Assembly (NCBI RefSeq): GCF_022605725.1
Contig: NC_065546.1
Location: 28,454,227-28,518,226 of the forward strand
DNA: 64,000 bases
Reading direction: 5' to 3'
Origin: Anthonomus grandis grandis
Taxonomy: Eukaryota > Arthropoda > Insecta > Coleoptera > Curculionidae
Below are positions 1-11,045 of the stretch, in pieces (position 1 is the stretch's first letter; each line of letters starts with the position of its first letter). Under the pieces are notes generated by a model that was given only the letters and a program-made list of their open reading frames with translations, searched no databases and was not told the DNA's origin. A program made the translations under genes and the position numbers.

Positions 1-267
1 CATTTAATGGTAGATTTACAGTTCTTGAAATCTTATTTAAGGTCCGAAAGTGCTTAACCAATAATTCGTAAGATATTTAAAGATAAGAGATTAATTTAGC
101 ATCGAACTTGCATTTTTTCTTTACAAATAGGTAACTGTTTCGTCAACAAATAAAAAAAAGGTCAAGATTTCACTTACTCACACGTTATCGGTGTGATATT
201 AGAGAGCGTTTTACGTTATTACGTTTTACTTTACTTTACAAAAAAAGTAAACTAAAGGCTTTCCTAG

Positions 268-480
268 ACCAAACCTACAAGATGGACACAGTTCCTTGGC
301 CAGCAAGATCACCTGATTTGACACCTCTAGACTTTTTTGTCATATAAGAAGTCTCTATGCCCACCAGAGAACAGGTGCAGAAAATGTGTGAAAATGCATA
401 GAAACACTTATAGAAACACTATTTATTCATCGTAATGATCTTGACCTTCTCGCTGTGTCAAAAAAAACTTAGATCGTTGT
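268..480 (+). pseudogene. mariner/Tc1-like transposase C-terminal fragment
   Basis: Translation shows the conserved block WPARSPDLTPLDFF, which surrounds the third catalytic acidic residue of mariner-like transposases in insects. It is followed, after a one-base frame change, by a segment starting SMPTREQVQKM that fits the region just downstream in this family. A stop codon and the frame change show it is dead. No terminal repeats were recognised around it. It is a C-terminal remnant only. Confidence 0.75.
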
Positions 481-1536
481 AGCGTAAAAATTCAAATGTT
501 TTAAAGATTTTTTTTCCCAAAAAAGCAGTGGCGTACCTTTTTTTTTTTTTAAATTAACACACATGTGCCGCAAGTTGCAGAAGAGTTGAAATCACCTGCA
601 ATTCCTTAAAAAGTGGCCTCACCACCTATTATTTAAAACCAAAAAATTTAATTAAAATCGCTAAAATCGTATAGGAAAAAATTCGATTCTTTTGAAAAAT
701 TTCGACATCCTGTATTTTGGAACGAAACCATCGGTGTTCTAACACCGATTCGAGTTTCCTAACACCGGTTCGAGATAGGTCTCGAACTATTTCTCTATGG
801 TTTTATACTTTAGAATAACATTATTGAAAATCGCTTAATCTTAATGTCATCTTATTTTATCTTTTTTAAGATGCTGAACACGATTTTGATAGCTATTTTT
901 TAATCAGAACAGGCAAAGAAAAGTTATAAATAATTTAACTGTTAGTATAAATATAAATATAGTAATAAATATAATAACTCAATAGTATTAGTCCTACTGC
1001 AAAAACTTGTTATTAAAAAATTTTGCGCGTTAAATTTGCAAAAAAAAAAGTCGTCAGGTATATACCAGAATTGGCAACGGATTTGCATGAAATAAATAAA
1101 AAATAACTACTATTTCTATAGTGTACGAGCGTAATATTCTTGTTCCATTTTTACGAATTAATTAAATCGCACTTAGTAAAACATCTGTTTTTAATTTTAA
1201 TCGCATTATAATAAATGAATTATATATAATATAAAGAATTAGGTACATTTTTAACTAAAAAAAATATTTAGAACAGCTGCATATAGGACAAAAAATGTTT
1301 AGACATATCGTTGGATTGGTCGTGATTGACATAACTGAGGCCATCAGAGAACAGATGTATTTTATTGCATGTGCATTATGTATTTATCTTCGCGAAAAAA
1401 ACTTTTGACCCTAACGTCGCTAAATTGTTTGAAACTTTTTATCGTTAACACTGTTTTATAAGGGTTTTTGTGGATCTGAATTTCATCAGCAAATCTATTT
1501 TAAGTCCTTTGATAAAATGTTATATTCGTGCATAAT
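481..1536. other. AT-rich sequence without recognisable gene
   Basis: No coding region was recognised. The stretch at 524-541 (GCAGTGGCGTACC followed by poly-T) resembles, in the opposite orientation, sequence near 35167-35190, so it may be a transposon end. Confidence 0.5.
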
Positions 1537-2420
1537 TTTACCTACCCTTTTCAAAGTACTAGAACGAATTCTGGAACATCAAATACGTCACTTTTTAGAG
1601 AAGAATTTAATTGTGTCTTCTAAGCAATCTGGTTTTAGGGTGGGTTACAGTTGTGCTTAAGCTATGATTGACGTAATTGATTAAATTATTGCTGAACGTG
1701 ATAAGGGTAAATTGAAGGCCTTGATATTAAGACTATAGGACTATAAGATTTGATATTAGATTATAGTAAGGCCTTTGATTGTGTCGATCATCATATTTTG
1801 CGTTATGTATGGTTCAGTGAGGTAGCAGTGATTCTTTTAAAATCTGAGTGATTTCAGAGGTTTGAAATTTATGGTAAAATGTCGGCGTTCCACAAGGCAG
1901 TATTCTGGGCTCTTGTTTATTAACAATATACATACTGATTTTACTTAATACTGCGACATTATAAGTACCATCTATGCGTGGATGGTAAACAAGTCTTTTT
2001 ACTTTTCATTTTTACTCCATGAGTTAAAAGAACTCAAAATTAAAATTAACGAAACACTTAAAGCAGTGTCTCTTTTACCTCATTGTATTATTGTCTATGG
2101 TTGGTGCTTGGACTATGACAGAATTTATGTATTTGATTTATTTTTGGTATTTGCAGACGAGATTATGTATCACATACATTAAATGAACTAAAGTGGCTAA
2201 ATATGTCTAACCACAGACTGAGGCATTCATTGTGGGGTTATTATAAAAAACATTAGGCCATCATACCTTTATCAAACGATCATTTACTTACAATATTGCT
2301 CGACAAATTAATTTTTGTGTTATCGACTTAAACTCTTTACATATTTCAGTTGGTTATGTTTAAAAAACATATATTTACAGTGCCGTTTGATAATCCGTAA
2401 ATATCCGTAATTATTCGTAA
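1537..2420 (+). pseudogene. Jockey-like LINE reverse transcriptase fragment
   Basis: Degraded reverse transcriptase of the same family as the better copy at 23.5-25.8 kb. Recognisable blocks in order, in shifting frames: a LILPTLFKVLERILEHQIR-like segment, QSGFRVGYSC, LDYSKAFDCVDHH (palm motif A) and GVPQGSILG (motif B). The C-terminal part after the palm is also present, with LNELKWLNMSNHR near 2180. The YADD region and the block between about 1960 and 2150 are lost or unrecognisable. Several stops and frame changes make it inactive. Confidence 0.8.
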
Positions 2421-4199
2421 ATTTAAATTTTAGTATTGTCACACTTGAGAGTTAGTTTATACATTGATGGCCTCATTGTTATCTAATAAGTTCTTTTCTT
2501 AAGGAGCAGAATCTGCTATGTACAGAAATCTGAATCTGTTTATTTAAGGTGCGGTATTTTTCGAATATATTCATACAAAATTGTGAATATTTCAAAGAAT
2601 ATTTTAAAGTCTAAATATGACTTTTGAGTTTAATTTCTGATCATCCGGTATCTATTCATATCCAAAATATTAATATAGTGCACTTAAGAAATTTTCCTTC
2701 TTTGAGAAACCCATCTTTTATTTTCAAAGAATTTTTTGGTTATATATCAGCCTGCAATCGTCTTTATTTACATGAAATGTAAAAGAATTTGACTTATTAA
2801 ATAGGACAATATATATAAAAGATATTGCAAAGTTTACGTGAAAAAAAAACAGTTTTTTATGTAGCATAATGTTGCCGATTCTTTTTTAAATTCTTTTTCC
2901 CGTTGCGCAAGGCAGATTGATACAAAAGATACAGACAGTGTAACTCAGAGTTTAAGTTCATACCTCAGATGTTATATCACCGAAACTAAATTCAGATAGA
3001 GAACTAAGGTGTAGAATAGAGACAGCCTGAACAATTAAAAAACTAAAAGCACTATTTTGAAATGATACCTACTCTCAATATAAGCAGATATGCAGCTATT
3101 TAACTTTTTTTTTAAATTATATATGCAATTAATCATGTATTTATTATAATTTGATTCAACTTGATAGAATTAAAATGGTACACTAAAGAAATAGCCATTA
3201 TGCAGTTATTTCTCATTTATTTCTCTCAAGTGGTTGTAATTTGAAATTGTTACTTACTCAAATGTCGGTACATACCTAAGTAAGACTACTACTTTTTGAG
3301 ATATTTAAATTTATACAACTACATTTTTATAACTGTTTTTACATTTTTATAATTGCTTGATTAATAAATAGTTATCAATATCGTGTAAGTATGTATTTTG
3401 CCGTCCTGGTAAATACCGTACTTTTTGCTGTTAGAGAATGCTCTACAACCTGCAATCTCATTTAATTTCAGTTAAGAGAATATCGAAGGAGATCAACTTA
3501 TTCGATTTATATAAATTAAAATAAGTACAAACCATTTTAATAATTTTTTTTAATATAAGTACAGGGTAATTTTTCAGCAAATTTTTCCAAAAGTAGGTAA
3601 CAATTAACATTTTTTAACATCGACTACTATATAACTTTGTAATGTTGCCAATATTTCAAAACCTACTTTTTGATATTTGTAATTGCTGAACTCCCCGTAT
3701 ATAAATAAAATGTCAGAATTTGTTACATTAGAGAAATTAACGAGCCTTTCTTGGACTAAAACTACCAGTTTTTTTATCAAATAAATATAACTATTCAAAA
3801 TATACTTATCGCATTATTTAAATGCATGGGTTCTGTTAAAGAAAGTAGGTCGTTAATTCCCAAATAATCATGTCTATAGTGAATATAGAAATGATTCAAC
3901 TAAACAAAAAAAATATTTTCTTCCTTCATATTAATTATAAGCAAAAATAACGACATTAAAAAATTCATTTTAAGCTATTTAAATATTTTTTTTTAAATCC
4001 GTTTATTAAGTAAAATGTTTGGCTAATATATTATATTCTACTATAAGTACTTACAATTATGTTGGTGTGATGAACAGTAGTGTCAACAACAGCGATAAAT
4101 ACAAATAAAGTCTTGGTAGCATCCGCTTTGCCATTAATTAGGAAAGAGGAAGTTATCAAAACTGTTCAAGAACGAATTTTATAAGACACATTCGAACAT
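2421..4199. other. AT-rich sequence without recognisable gene
   Basis: Only short chance open frames are present. No conserved protein motif, long repeat or RNA gene was recognised. Confidence 0.5.
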
Positions 4200-4255
4200 T
4201 TTATTTTAAAATGCCCGAAGGTAAAAATATTGCTAGCTAAAAATACAACTTTATT
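4200..4255 (-). promoter_or_regulatory. candidate CaMKII polyadenylation signals
   Basis: Two AATAAA hexamers read on the minus strand at 4200-4205 and 4250-4255, about 455-510 bases past the CaMKII stop codon. They are the nearest canonical signals I noticed downstream of the last exon. In such AT-rich DNA the hexamer is frequent, so use of either is unproven. Confidence 0.3.
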
Positions 4256-4708
4256 TGGAGATACGATAGTATTCCGATATCCAGAGTATTATACAAGGCG
4301 TCCTCGACGAGGTACGCTGATCAATATCTCGAAAAGCAATTTATCGTGGGACGCCGTGTATAGTAAAGGAATACAAAAAAATCTATTCACGCATCACGGC
4401 TTATTCTGCTTCTCTCCGAGAACTCAAAATATATATTACCATTAAAGCCTTATTACAATACCTTCGATAAATGATAAATTTCTACCAGTCTTAAAATTTA
4501 ATTCCAACCCCTTTAATAATTCGGACTTTCACCCCCTGTACTTATAACTACTCGATGACAATATATATTTCAAGCTCCGAGATCCGCCAAAACGGAAACT
4601 GAGACAAAGAGAGTTAAAAGGATTGAGTTACAAAGAAACTGTATTGACAGTAATCTTCGCTTTTCATTTGTTTATGTTCTTAAGTTTGTCTTTTTTTGGC
4701 TGTTTTTC
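4256..4708 (-). other. presumed CaMKII 3' untranslated region
   Basis: The sequence directly after the CaMKII stop codon on the minus strand has no conserved coding content. It is called 3' UTR only because of its position. The true end of the transcript cannot be read from sequence. Confidence 0.4.
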
Positions 4709-4847
4709 TTATTTATGCTGCGAACTGAAACCAAAAGCTGCGCCCCCGTTTCCGCCGCTACGGTGGAAGTGAACATTTTGCCATTTGTTGTCTCTCTTGT
4801 GCCACACCCTGCTCTCTTCCGATTGGTGTGTGTGAGCCTGACCATGT
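4709..4847 (-). CDS. CaMKII: CaMKII last coding exon: hub C-terminus and stop
   Basis: The acceptor is tatttttatttag at 4848-4860. The exon completes a Lys codon begun in the previous exon, then encodes the hub segment containing QSEESRVWHKRDNKWQNVHF, diagnostic of the CaMKII association domain (the vertebrate equivalent has SEETRVWHRRDGKWQNVHF). It ends with HRSGGNGGAAFGFSSQHK and TAA at 4709-4711. The Gly/Ala-rich tail after HRS differs from the Drosophila tail as I remember it; hub tails are known to vary. The hub forms the ring of the holoenzyme. Identity is certain at family level. Confidence 0.96.
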
Positions 4848-4905
4848 CTAAATAAAAATATTTTATTATTTATTACAATAAAAAAATATACACCAAAACA
4901 CTCAC

Positions 4906-5020
4906 TTATCAATATACTGCGTTAGCCTAACGTATGCGATGCAAGCGGCATCTTCACCTAGCAAATGCACGTGTGGATTTAGAATTGTTGTGTTAACTGC
5001 TTTGCAGTTCTTGCCCAGCA
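4906..5020 (-). CDS. CaMKII: CaMKII hub-domain exon (VLGKNCKAVNTTILNPHVH)
   Basis: The exon begins after ATATTATAG; its first two bases complete the Val codon started by the upstream exon. The 115 bases encode LGKNCKAVNTTILNPHVH, then LLGEDAACIAY and VRLTQYID, and end with AA before GTGAGTG. Phase 2 matches the last exon, giving a Lys. The motif TTILNPHVH and the AACIAYVRLTQY strand are core hub residues conserved from flies to vertebrates. It lies 56 bases downstream of the preceding exon and 58 bases upstream of the last one, so the three hub-core exons form a compact cluster. Confidence 0.96.
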
Positions 5021-5076
5021 CTATAATATTATATGTTATAAAGAAGAATATAGGCAACATTTGTTAATAATAATAC

Positions 5077-5171
5077 CATTATCAAAATAAAATTTGTGGA
5101 AATCCATTCCCTCCACGAGATTTCCCATCGCTTCTGGTTCGAAGGCTGTTAAGTGAGGATCGCAGATTTTC
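5077..5171 (-). CDS. CaMKII: CaMKII hub-domain exon (KICDPHLTAFEPEAMGNLVEG)
   Basis: A strong acceptor (ttattttattgttttgcag) precedes 95 bases encoding KICDPHLTAFEPEAMG and then NLVEGMDFHKFYFDN. This is the hallmark DP.LTAFEPEA.GNLVEG.DFHKFYF segment of the hub. The first base completes the Thr codon from the exon 13.7 kb upstream at 18826; the last base starts the Val codon of the next exon. The donor is ATG|GTATTA. Substitutions such as AMG for the usual ALG are conservative. Family assignment is certain. Confidence 0.96.
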
Positions 5172-5556
5172 CTGCAAAACAATAAAATAACAATCTGTAA
5201 AGGTTTCACAATAATATAAATGTGCCAACGTTTGTGTATTTGTGTAGAACTGTTAATTTGATGCGTGGGCACTTCTAATGTCAAGGGTTGTCATTTTAGG
5301 TATGTAGCTAACGTTAGAAAATACAGACAACGTGTTTCAGTATGTTTTTAGTAATTTTCATGATTTTCCTTCGACTTTTCATGTTCCCCATTCGAAAAGC
5401 AAAAAGATTATCGATAAAGATTTCTTTGGGAAAGAACTTGCCTTTATTACAAAATACTCAATTTGGTTATGTTATTTTTACAATAAATAAATAATAAATA
5501 AATAAAAGTTCTGGAACAAACTGTAGTCAATTCTTTATTTATTACTACTGAAAAAA
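5172..5556. other. start of the 13.7-kb CaMKII intron
   Basis: This is the acceptor-proximal end of the intron between the hub exons at 18826 and 5171. No gene or repeat was recognised before the BEL/Pao remnant begins near 5557. Confidence 0.5.
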
Positions 5557-6340
5557 TTGTGGGAGGTAGAGGAATCTAGTAATACTGTTAGTCTGTTAGA
5601 GTTAATGGCCACTACAAAAATTTCGAAGGTCGATTTGTTCTTAGGGATTCAGTACAAAAGTCCTCCCATACAAAATAATATTTTTCATATTTCATTAAGG
5701 TTTCGAGAACATAAAGTTGTAGTTACAGTAGACATAGAAAAAAATGTATCGTCAAATTCTCGTTGATCTCAAAAATTGTTGCTTACAAAAGATTATGTGA
5801 AGGGATGATGCAAATTAACCACTGTCCTTTTTTCTGCTGAATACTGTAACTTATGGAATGGTCACTTCTCGTATCTTAGCAATCAGATTTTTTAAGCAAC
5901 TTGGTTTTGAAAATCAGGATAAGCTTCTTAAAGCTTAAAAAATTATTAGGTGGATGACCTTATAACGGGATTTGATAATATTGCAGAAGCATTCGATAGT
6001 TATGGTGAAATCTCTAGTATTCTGTAGTCCAGGTGGTTTTTATTATGGAAAAGGACTTCGAATTGTCCTGAGGTATTAGCCTTATGGAGAAACTACGCAG
6101 AATCCTTAAGTGTTTTAAATTTTGGAGATGATCAACAAATAAAGACATTGGAAATTAAATTCTGGATACCTCGGTCTCTGATACCAAGTCAAATTTATTA
6201 TCGAGTATAACCAAAATATTTAATCCGTTGAGACTTTTACGTCTTTCACTAATTTTGGTTAAAATTTTAATTCAGAAGTTGTGTGTTCTTCAATTGAATT
6301 AGGAGTTGAAGTGAAGGTTCCAGGCCGAGGGCATAGGTTT
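5557..6340 (+). pseudogene. BEL/Pao Pol fragment, reverse transcriptase part
   Basis: Reverse transcriptase of a BEL/Pao LTR retrotransposon in broken frames. Blocks seen: SLRFREHKVVVTVDIEK (palm motif A region), a segment ending in TVTYGMVTSRILAIRFFKQL, then VDDLITGFDNIAEAF (the YVDD-type catalytic box, near 5950). These are followed by RTSNCPEVLALW and a KIFNPLRLLR-like segment that corresponds to IFDPLG in this family. The element breaks at about 6340 where a foldback element begins. Its RNase H and integrase parts reappear from 11428. Gag and protease are not recognisable upstream. Confidence 0.8.
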
Positions 6341-6345
6341 TTTTT

Positions 6346-6781
6346 ATAAATAAAAGGTTGCCAAAAATAAAGCCTCAATTTCTCTTTACTTTATTTGTTA
6401 TGGCATGACGTTTCCTTTCTGATTTGAGACTTCTTCAGATAGCTCTTACTTTACGAATATAACTCTAAGAAAATACAAATGATAAAATGCAACAAAATAC
6501 GAACCATATACAGGATATAAATACGCAAAAAAATTGATGAAAAATTGAACTATGTAACTGTTGCCTTGTTCGCGTGTTTATTTGTATCCCAGGTTCGTAT
6601 TTTGGTATATATTTCAAAAAGTTTTAATTTAGTCGTAATTTTCTTAACAGCTTTCTCTTCAAAAACTTTTTGATAAAAATTTGAGACTTCTTCAAGTCTC
6701 AAATCCGAAACGAAACATCAAGCCATAACAAATAAAAGTAAAGAAAAATTGAGGCTGTATTTTTGCAAATCTTTTATCTAT
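6346..6781. mobile_element. foldback/MITE with ~95-bp terminal inverted repeats
   Basis: The ends at about 6346-6440 and 6689-6781 are near-perfect reverse complements; both contain the block CATAACAAATAAA(A)GTAAAG or its complement. The interior has no coding capacity. It sits inside the BEL/Pao Pol gene, and the Gypsy element abuts its right end, so it inserted after BEL and before or together with Gypsy. Superfamily unknown. Confidence 0.7.
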
Positions 6782-7131
6782 TGTTAGAAACCGATATATT
6801 TCTTTTATTTTCAATAAATTCTAATATTCGATGCTCGGTTTACTTATTTCAGATAAGAATTATTTTTGTTTAAAATGAAAAAAAAGGAAAAAAAGCGTAT
6901 ACCCTGCGTATACCCTTAAAAATGCAGACCGCAAGCGGTTGTAGGAAGATCACCCCACTAGGGAATGAAACCTCGACACACTCGTATTAAATGCCGTCTG
7001 TGTTTATTAAATTTACCGTACTTCGATAAGTAAATTATTTAGTTTTATATAATATTATTTAGTTTTAAGTAATTTAGTGATTTACCTTAATAGAAAATAT
7101 ACTGTAGTGTGTTTCTTTCAGAAACTCATCA
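6782..7131 (+). repeat. Gypsy 5' LTR
   Basis: Begins TGTTAGAAACCGATATAT and aligns along nearly its full length with the 3' LTR, including the shared block GCAGACCGCAAGCGGTTGTA. The 3' border (near CTCATCA) is approximate because the last 25 bases differ from the other LTR. Confidence 0.8.
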
Positions 7132-7612
7132 GAAGTGGGATTTGTACTTTCTACCCACTTTTTTCCCGTTGACTGAAGAGAACGTAAGTACTAAAACGCA
7201 GTATTTTGTTTTTTTAAATTTTTCTGGCATTTTCTACGACGTGTTTTGTTGTAAACTCAAACAAGAAGAATTAGGCTTAAAATTATAAATATCACCTAAT
7301 GTTGTTAATATTAAAATATTTAAGATAACTAGCAGTTTATGGAAAATGAATTCTTTAATATCTGTATTCGACAGATATTTCTCAAAAATAGACATAATGT
7401 GATTATCCTTGTTATCAAAAATTACGATCTTGTTTCTGGAATTCAATCCTGAAGAATTTATTTTGTTTGATAACATTGTTGGTGCTTATTGTGTTTTTTT
7501 CTTAAACTTTTTCGACTAAAAAAAATTAAACGTTAGTAGCGATAGATTAGATTTTTAATTTTTATTTTTATTTTATTTTATTGTTTTTTTGTTTTATCTC
7601 TTAAGAAAACCT
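7132..7612 (+). other. Gypsy leader region before gag
   Basis: Lies between the 5' LTR and the first gag ATG. It is not coding on the plus strand, and no clear primer binding site was identified. Confidence 0.4.
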
Positions 7613-8440
7613 ATGAGAATGGAGGAATTACTATTTCAATTGGTAAAGGCCATAAAATCTACAAAAACAGCACCGGAACAAATTGATTTACCACTTTTTA
7701 AGCCCGAAACTACTGACGCAAGAAAATAGTTGTCTGAAATATCAGAAATTAAAAACGAATTTGAATGGACTCACCAGCAGACTTTGGTTAGGGTGGGTCG
7801 ATTTTTAATGGGAGTCTCAAAAACATGGTTTGAAATGTGGTCACCAGAAATAAAAAGTTTGGAAGCGTTTCAGCGCGATTTTGTTGAAGCTTCCCTCCTA
7901 GAAGAAATTTGGGTCGTTTACTTTTAGAAGCCGCAGAGCTTAACTCAAACTCCTGTAATACATACGATGCTTACGTTTTCTAAAAGGCGGGTATGTTAAG
8001 GAATTTAAGAGCTAATTGGGAGGAAGCTGACCTCGTAGAATTAATTAAACACGGACTAAAAGAGCGAGATGTTCAAACTACAGCGACTAATTTAAACTTC
8101 CGAAAAATATCGGAATTGTTGACTTTTTTGAGCACTATAACTAAACCTTCACAAGCAGAGAAACCTTTGACCTCAAATAGTTTAACCGCCTCTGGGGAGC
8201 CATCAAGGAAACGCTTTCGTGAAAATTCTCGTTAATCTTTTCAAAAAGATTTTGGAAGGTCATCTAACAGAATTAAGGGTTGTGGAAAATAGGACACGTA
8301 TAACGACATTGTTCCTTATCTGTTCCAAGTAATCAAATTACTACACCTGCTGGAAGTAGGTAAGACACGAAAGGGCTTACCTGCTCATTTTGTGCTAAAA
8401 CTGACCACAAAATAGATAACTGTTTTACGCGACAAAATAT
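7613..8440 (+). pseudogene. Gypsy gag with CCHC zinc knuckle (broken)
   Basis: The frame opens at ATG 7613 with MRMEELLFQLVKAIKS and is stopped by TAG at 7727. It continues past it with a capsid-like helical segment (HQQTLVRVGRFLMG, then KTWFEMW). After a frame change near 7925 the capsid C-terminal part NLRANWEEADLVELIKHGL follows. The zinc knuckle CSFCAKTDHKIDNC (C-x2-C-x4-H-x4-C) is at 8382-8423. Gag packages RNA into particles; the stop and frame changes make this copy non-functional. Confidence 0.75.
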
Positions 8441-8479
8441 TAAAAAGCGCAAAAAAGTAAATTATCGTAATTCTGACAA

Positions 8480-8890
8480 AGACGTAATGCTACAAAAGTT
8501 TAGGATTGATGAACAAGATTACCTTGGAATTATTGATTCAGGAGCTGATGTATCTCTTATAGCTGAGCGTCATTTACCAAAGTTCTTACAAAAAGGTATT
8601 AAAAGGAATACTTGCTGGAAGCATTACTGTTAACCAAGAATTTAATGCGATTGTACAGATATCGGATGTTGTCACTAATCTGCTCTAAATGCTGTTTCAC
8701 GTAGTACCAGACTACATTCTTGATTATGACGTTATTATCGGACGTAACTTATACAATGATCCAGAAATATCAACGACTTCAGACCTATTAGGGACACGTG
8801 TAGTTCGCAAAAAAATTTCCCGTATTTTTCGTATTTCAGATGTTCCAAATAGCCAAAAATCCGGTAATAGTGCGCCGCTTGACTGCTAAA
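8480..8890 (+). pseudogene. Gypsy aspartic protease remnant
   Basis: DSGAD at 8535-8549 within DYLGIIDSGADVSLIAERH is the catalytic motif of retropepsins. Downstream, after a frame change, PDYILDYDVIIGRNLY matches the flap-to-C-terminal segment (the usual pattern is DVIIGRDLL). Immediately after this, the sequence passes to the integrase N-terminal tether with no reverse transcriptase in between. Confidence 0.75.
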
Positions 8891-10092
8891 GAAAACTGGA
8901 TATATGTAGAACAAAGGGGTGATGCTGAGATTCGACAATGAATTGAAGACTCGAAGGAGGGCCGACTGGATCTAACAAGATATTTACTTAAAGATGGTGT
9001 GCTTCATTATGCTGTTACGACTCCTGATGGAACATGTATGAAACCATTTGTTCCGAGGCAAAGTAGACTTAGCGTCTTACGTATTTTCCATGATGAACAA
9101 TGCCACATCGGAATGAACAAAACTATTGAATCCATTAGAAAACATTTTTGGTTCCCAAAACTACGTTCATTTGTTAGAAAGTACATTAAACACTGATTAA
9201 TTTGTGCTGTAAATAAACCCAGATCTGAGACTCTCCAAGGATTAATAAAAAATGTAGACAAACCTACTGCATCAATGCAAGTTTTGCCTGTGTCTTGGAC
9301 CATTAAAAAAGACCTCCGAAGGACACAAACATATTCTTGTTTTATTAGATGCCTTTTCGAAATATTGCTTGCTACAACCCTTAAAAACGTTGAAAGCTGA
9401 TGAGACCAGACTTGCGATTCAGAATTGTATTTCTTTATTTGGAACGCCGCAACAGATTATCATATTATCATTATACCAACTTTAAAAATCTAAGCCTTCC
9501 TCAATACTTAGATAGTCTTGGAATAGGTTATCATTACACAACACCAGATGTGCATCGTTCTAATGGACAAGTGGAACGCTATATGCGCACATTTATGAAT
9601 CTCATACACGTGGCAACAAGTGTTAAATCAGATTGGTCTGAAGGACTTTGGAAGATACAACTTGTTTTAAACTCAACTCTACAAAAATCTAATCAAACGT
9701 CACCCTTAAGAGCTTTGATTGGGATAGATGGCTCAACCCCTTTGATTCAAAGTTTGCTTAAAAACCTAAATAAAGACATTCAACCCATCAGAAGTATGGA
9801 CTTGGATCGTAAAAGAATAAACGACCAACTTAATCAATCTAAAAATGCTTTGATCAGTGCTAACCAAAAGCGTCGTAATAATATTGAGTTTGCCAAGGGA
9901 GAATTTGTATTAATGCACAGAGACGATAAAATGCATCAAGGAAAACTAAAGTATGAATTTCAAGGCCCATTTGAAGTAATGGGTTCTACTGCTGAGGGCC
10001 GCTATGAGCTAAAGCGCGTTGAAAAGACCACTATTACTAAAGCTGCTAAGGAGCAGTTAAGATATGACCGACTGATTGGTCCCTCTCCATGA
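8891..10092 (+). pseudogene. Gypsy integrase (H2C2 finger, rve core, GPF-type tail)
   Basis: The H2C2 finger spans FHDEQCHIGMNKTIESIRK to about 9210 (H...H...CxxC; a TGA replaces the residue before LICAV). Of the catalytic core, the first Asp is in LLDAFSKY (GAT 9348-9350). The second-Asp segment after GTPQQII is scrambled. The Glu is present in SNGQVERY (GAA 9573-9575). The C-terminal domain contains KGEFVLMHRDDK and KLKYEFQGPFEV, typical of Gypsy integrases. The long open part 9400-10092 is the best-preserved stretch of the element. Loss of the second Asp block and frame changes make it inactive. Confidence 0.88.
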
Positions 10093-10307
10093 ATATGACT
10101 GATTTGCTGGATATTCTAGACAACGATGAAGAAAAAGATAATGAACAGATCAACATGGATACAAGGTTGGTAAAATACTCTGTAAAATGTAACATTTATG
10201 TCACGTGTTAGAAATATAAATGTTGTAAGTATGTAAATGTTGAAAATGTAAAATGTAAATGTTGATTTGAATAACAGTTTGTAGTATTATTAGAATGAAT
10301 TAAATTA

Positions 10308-10517
10308 ATGTTTAAGTGTTGAAAGCCTGGACGCTTTGCACTGTTGTCAATGTATAAGTGTTGAAAGCATGGAAGCTTTGCACTGTTGGTAATGTATAGG
10401 TGTTGAAAGCATGGAGGCTTTGTACTGTTGTCAATGTATAAGTATTGAAATCATGGAAGCTTTGCACTGTTGTCAATGTGTAAGTGTTGAAAGCATGGAA
10501 GCTTTGCAATGTTTATG
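10308..10517 (+). repeat. 42-bp tandem repeat, five copies, in Gypsy 3' region
   Basis: Five consecutive units begin at 10308, 10350, 10392, 10434 and 10476. Each resembles ATGTATAAGTGTTGAAAGCA followed by TGGAAGCTTTGCACTGTTGTCA, with a few differences per unit. The array lies between the integrase stop and the 3' LTR. Because 42 is divisible by 3, it also opens a meaningless repetitive frame on the minus strand. Confidence 0.92.
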
Positions 10518-10691
10518 TATGTGTATGACGACTAAAGGTTAAAAATGGGGTTCTATTGTATTTACATTTTCTTTTCTTCTTTTCTATTTACATCATCGGT
10601 GAGGACGCTATCACATTTACTGAAGGCAATGTTTCGTAAGCAGATCCACAAAAGTGGGCTTCGAGAGCGAAGCCTGTGTCAGAATTGGCGG

Positions 10692-11045
10692 TGTTAGAAA
10701 CCGATATATAATTTGTTTTATTTTCAATAAATTCTAATATTCGATGCTCGGTTTACTTATTTCAGATAAGAATTCCTTTTGTTTAAAATGAAAAAAAAGG
10801 AAAAAAAGAACCTGCGCATACCTTAAAAATGCAGACCGCAAGCGGTTGTACGAAGATCACCCCACTAGGGAATGATACCTCGACACACTCGTATTAAACA
10901 CCGTCTGTGTTCAAATCACAAAATCAAATTTACCGTACTTCGATAAGTAAATTAATATTATTTAGTTTTAAGTAATTTAGTGATTTAATTGAAAATATAA
11001 CTTTGAAAATATACTGTAGTGAGTTTGTTTCTTTTTTATCTAACA
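10692..11045 (+). repeat. Gypsy 3' LTR
   Basis: A 354-bp repeat starting TGTTAGAAACC and ending CTAACA, followed by the CTAT target duplication. It differs from the 5' LTR by scattered substitutions and indels, for example a block near 10910 that adds CAAATCACAAAATC and a different 3' end. Confidence 0.88.

Larger units (their letters stand above)
6782..11045 (+). mobile_element. Gypsy-type LTR retrotransposon, internally deleted
   Basis: The element is bounded by LTRs that start TGTTAG and end CTAACA (3' copy) and is flanked by a 4-bp direct duplication CTAT (6778-6781 and 11046-11049), which is typical of Gypsy integration. Inside, in order, are gag with a CCHC knuckle, an aspartic protease, an integrase and a 42-bp tandem array. 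The whole reverse transcriptase/RNase H region is missing between the protease and the integrase, so the 4.26-kb copy is a deletion derivative and also carries stops. It is inserted in a BEL/Pao element within a CaMKII intron. Confidence 0.88.

Noticed and set aside
10312..10509. Repetitive minus-strand frame
   Set aside because: It is the complement of the 42-bp tandem array in the Gypsy element, so its openness is explained by the repeat length.
10308..10517. CRISPR-like appearance of regularly spaced repeats
   Set aside because: The units are contiguous with no unique spacers and the DNA is from an animal.
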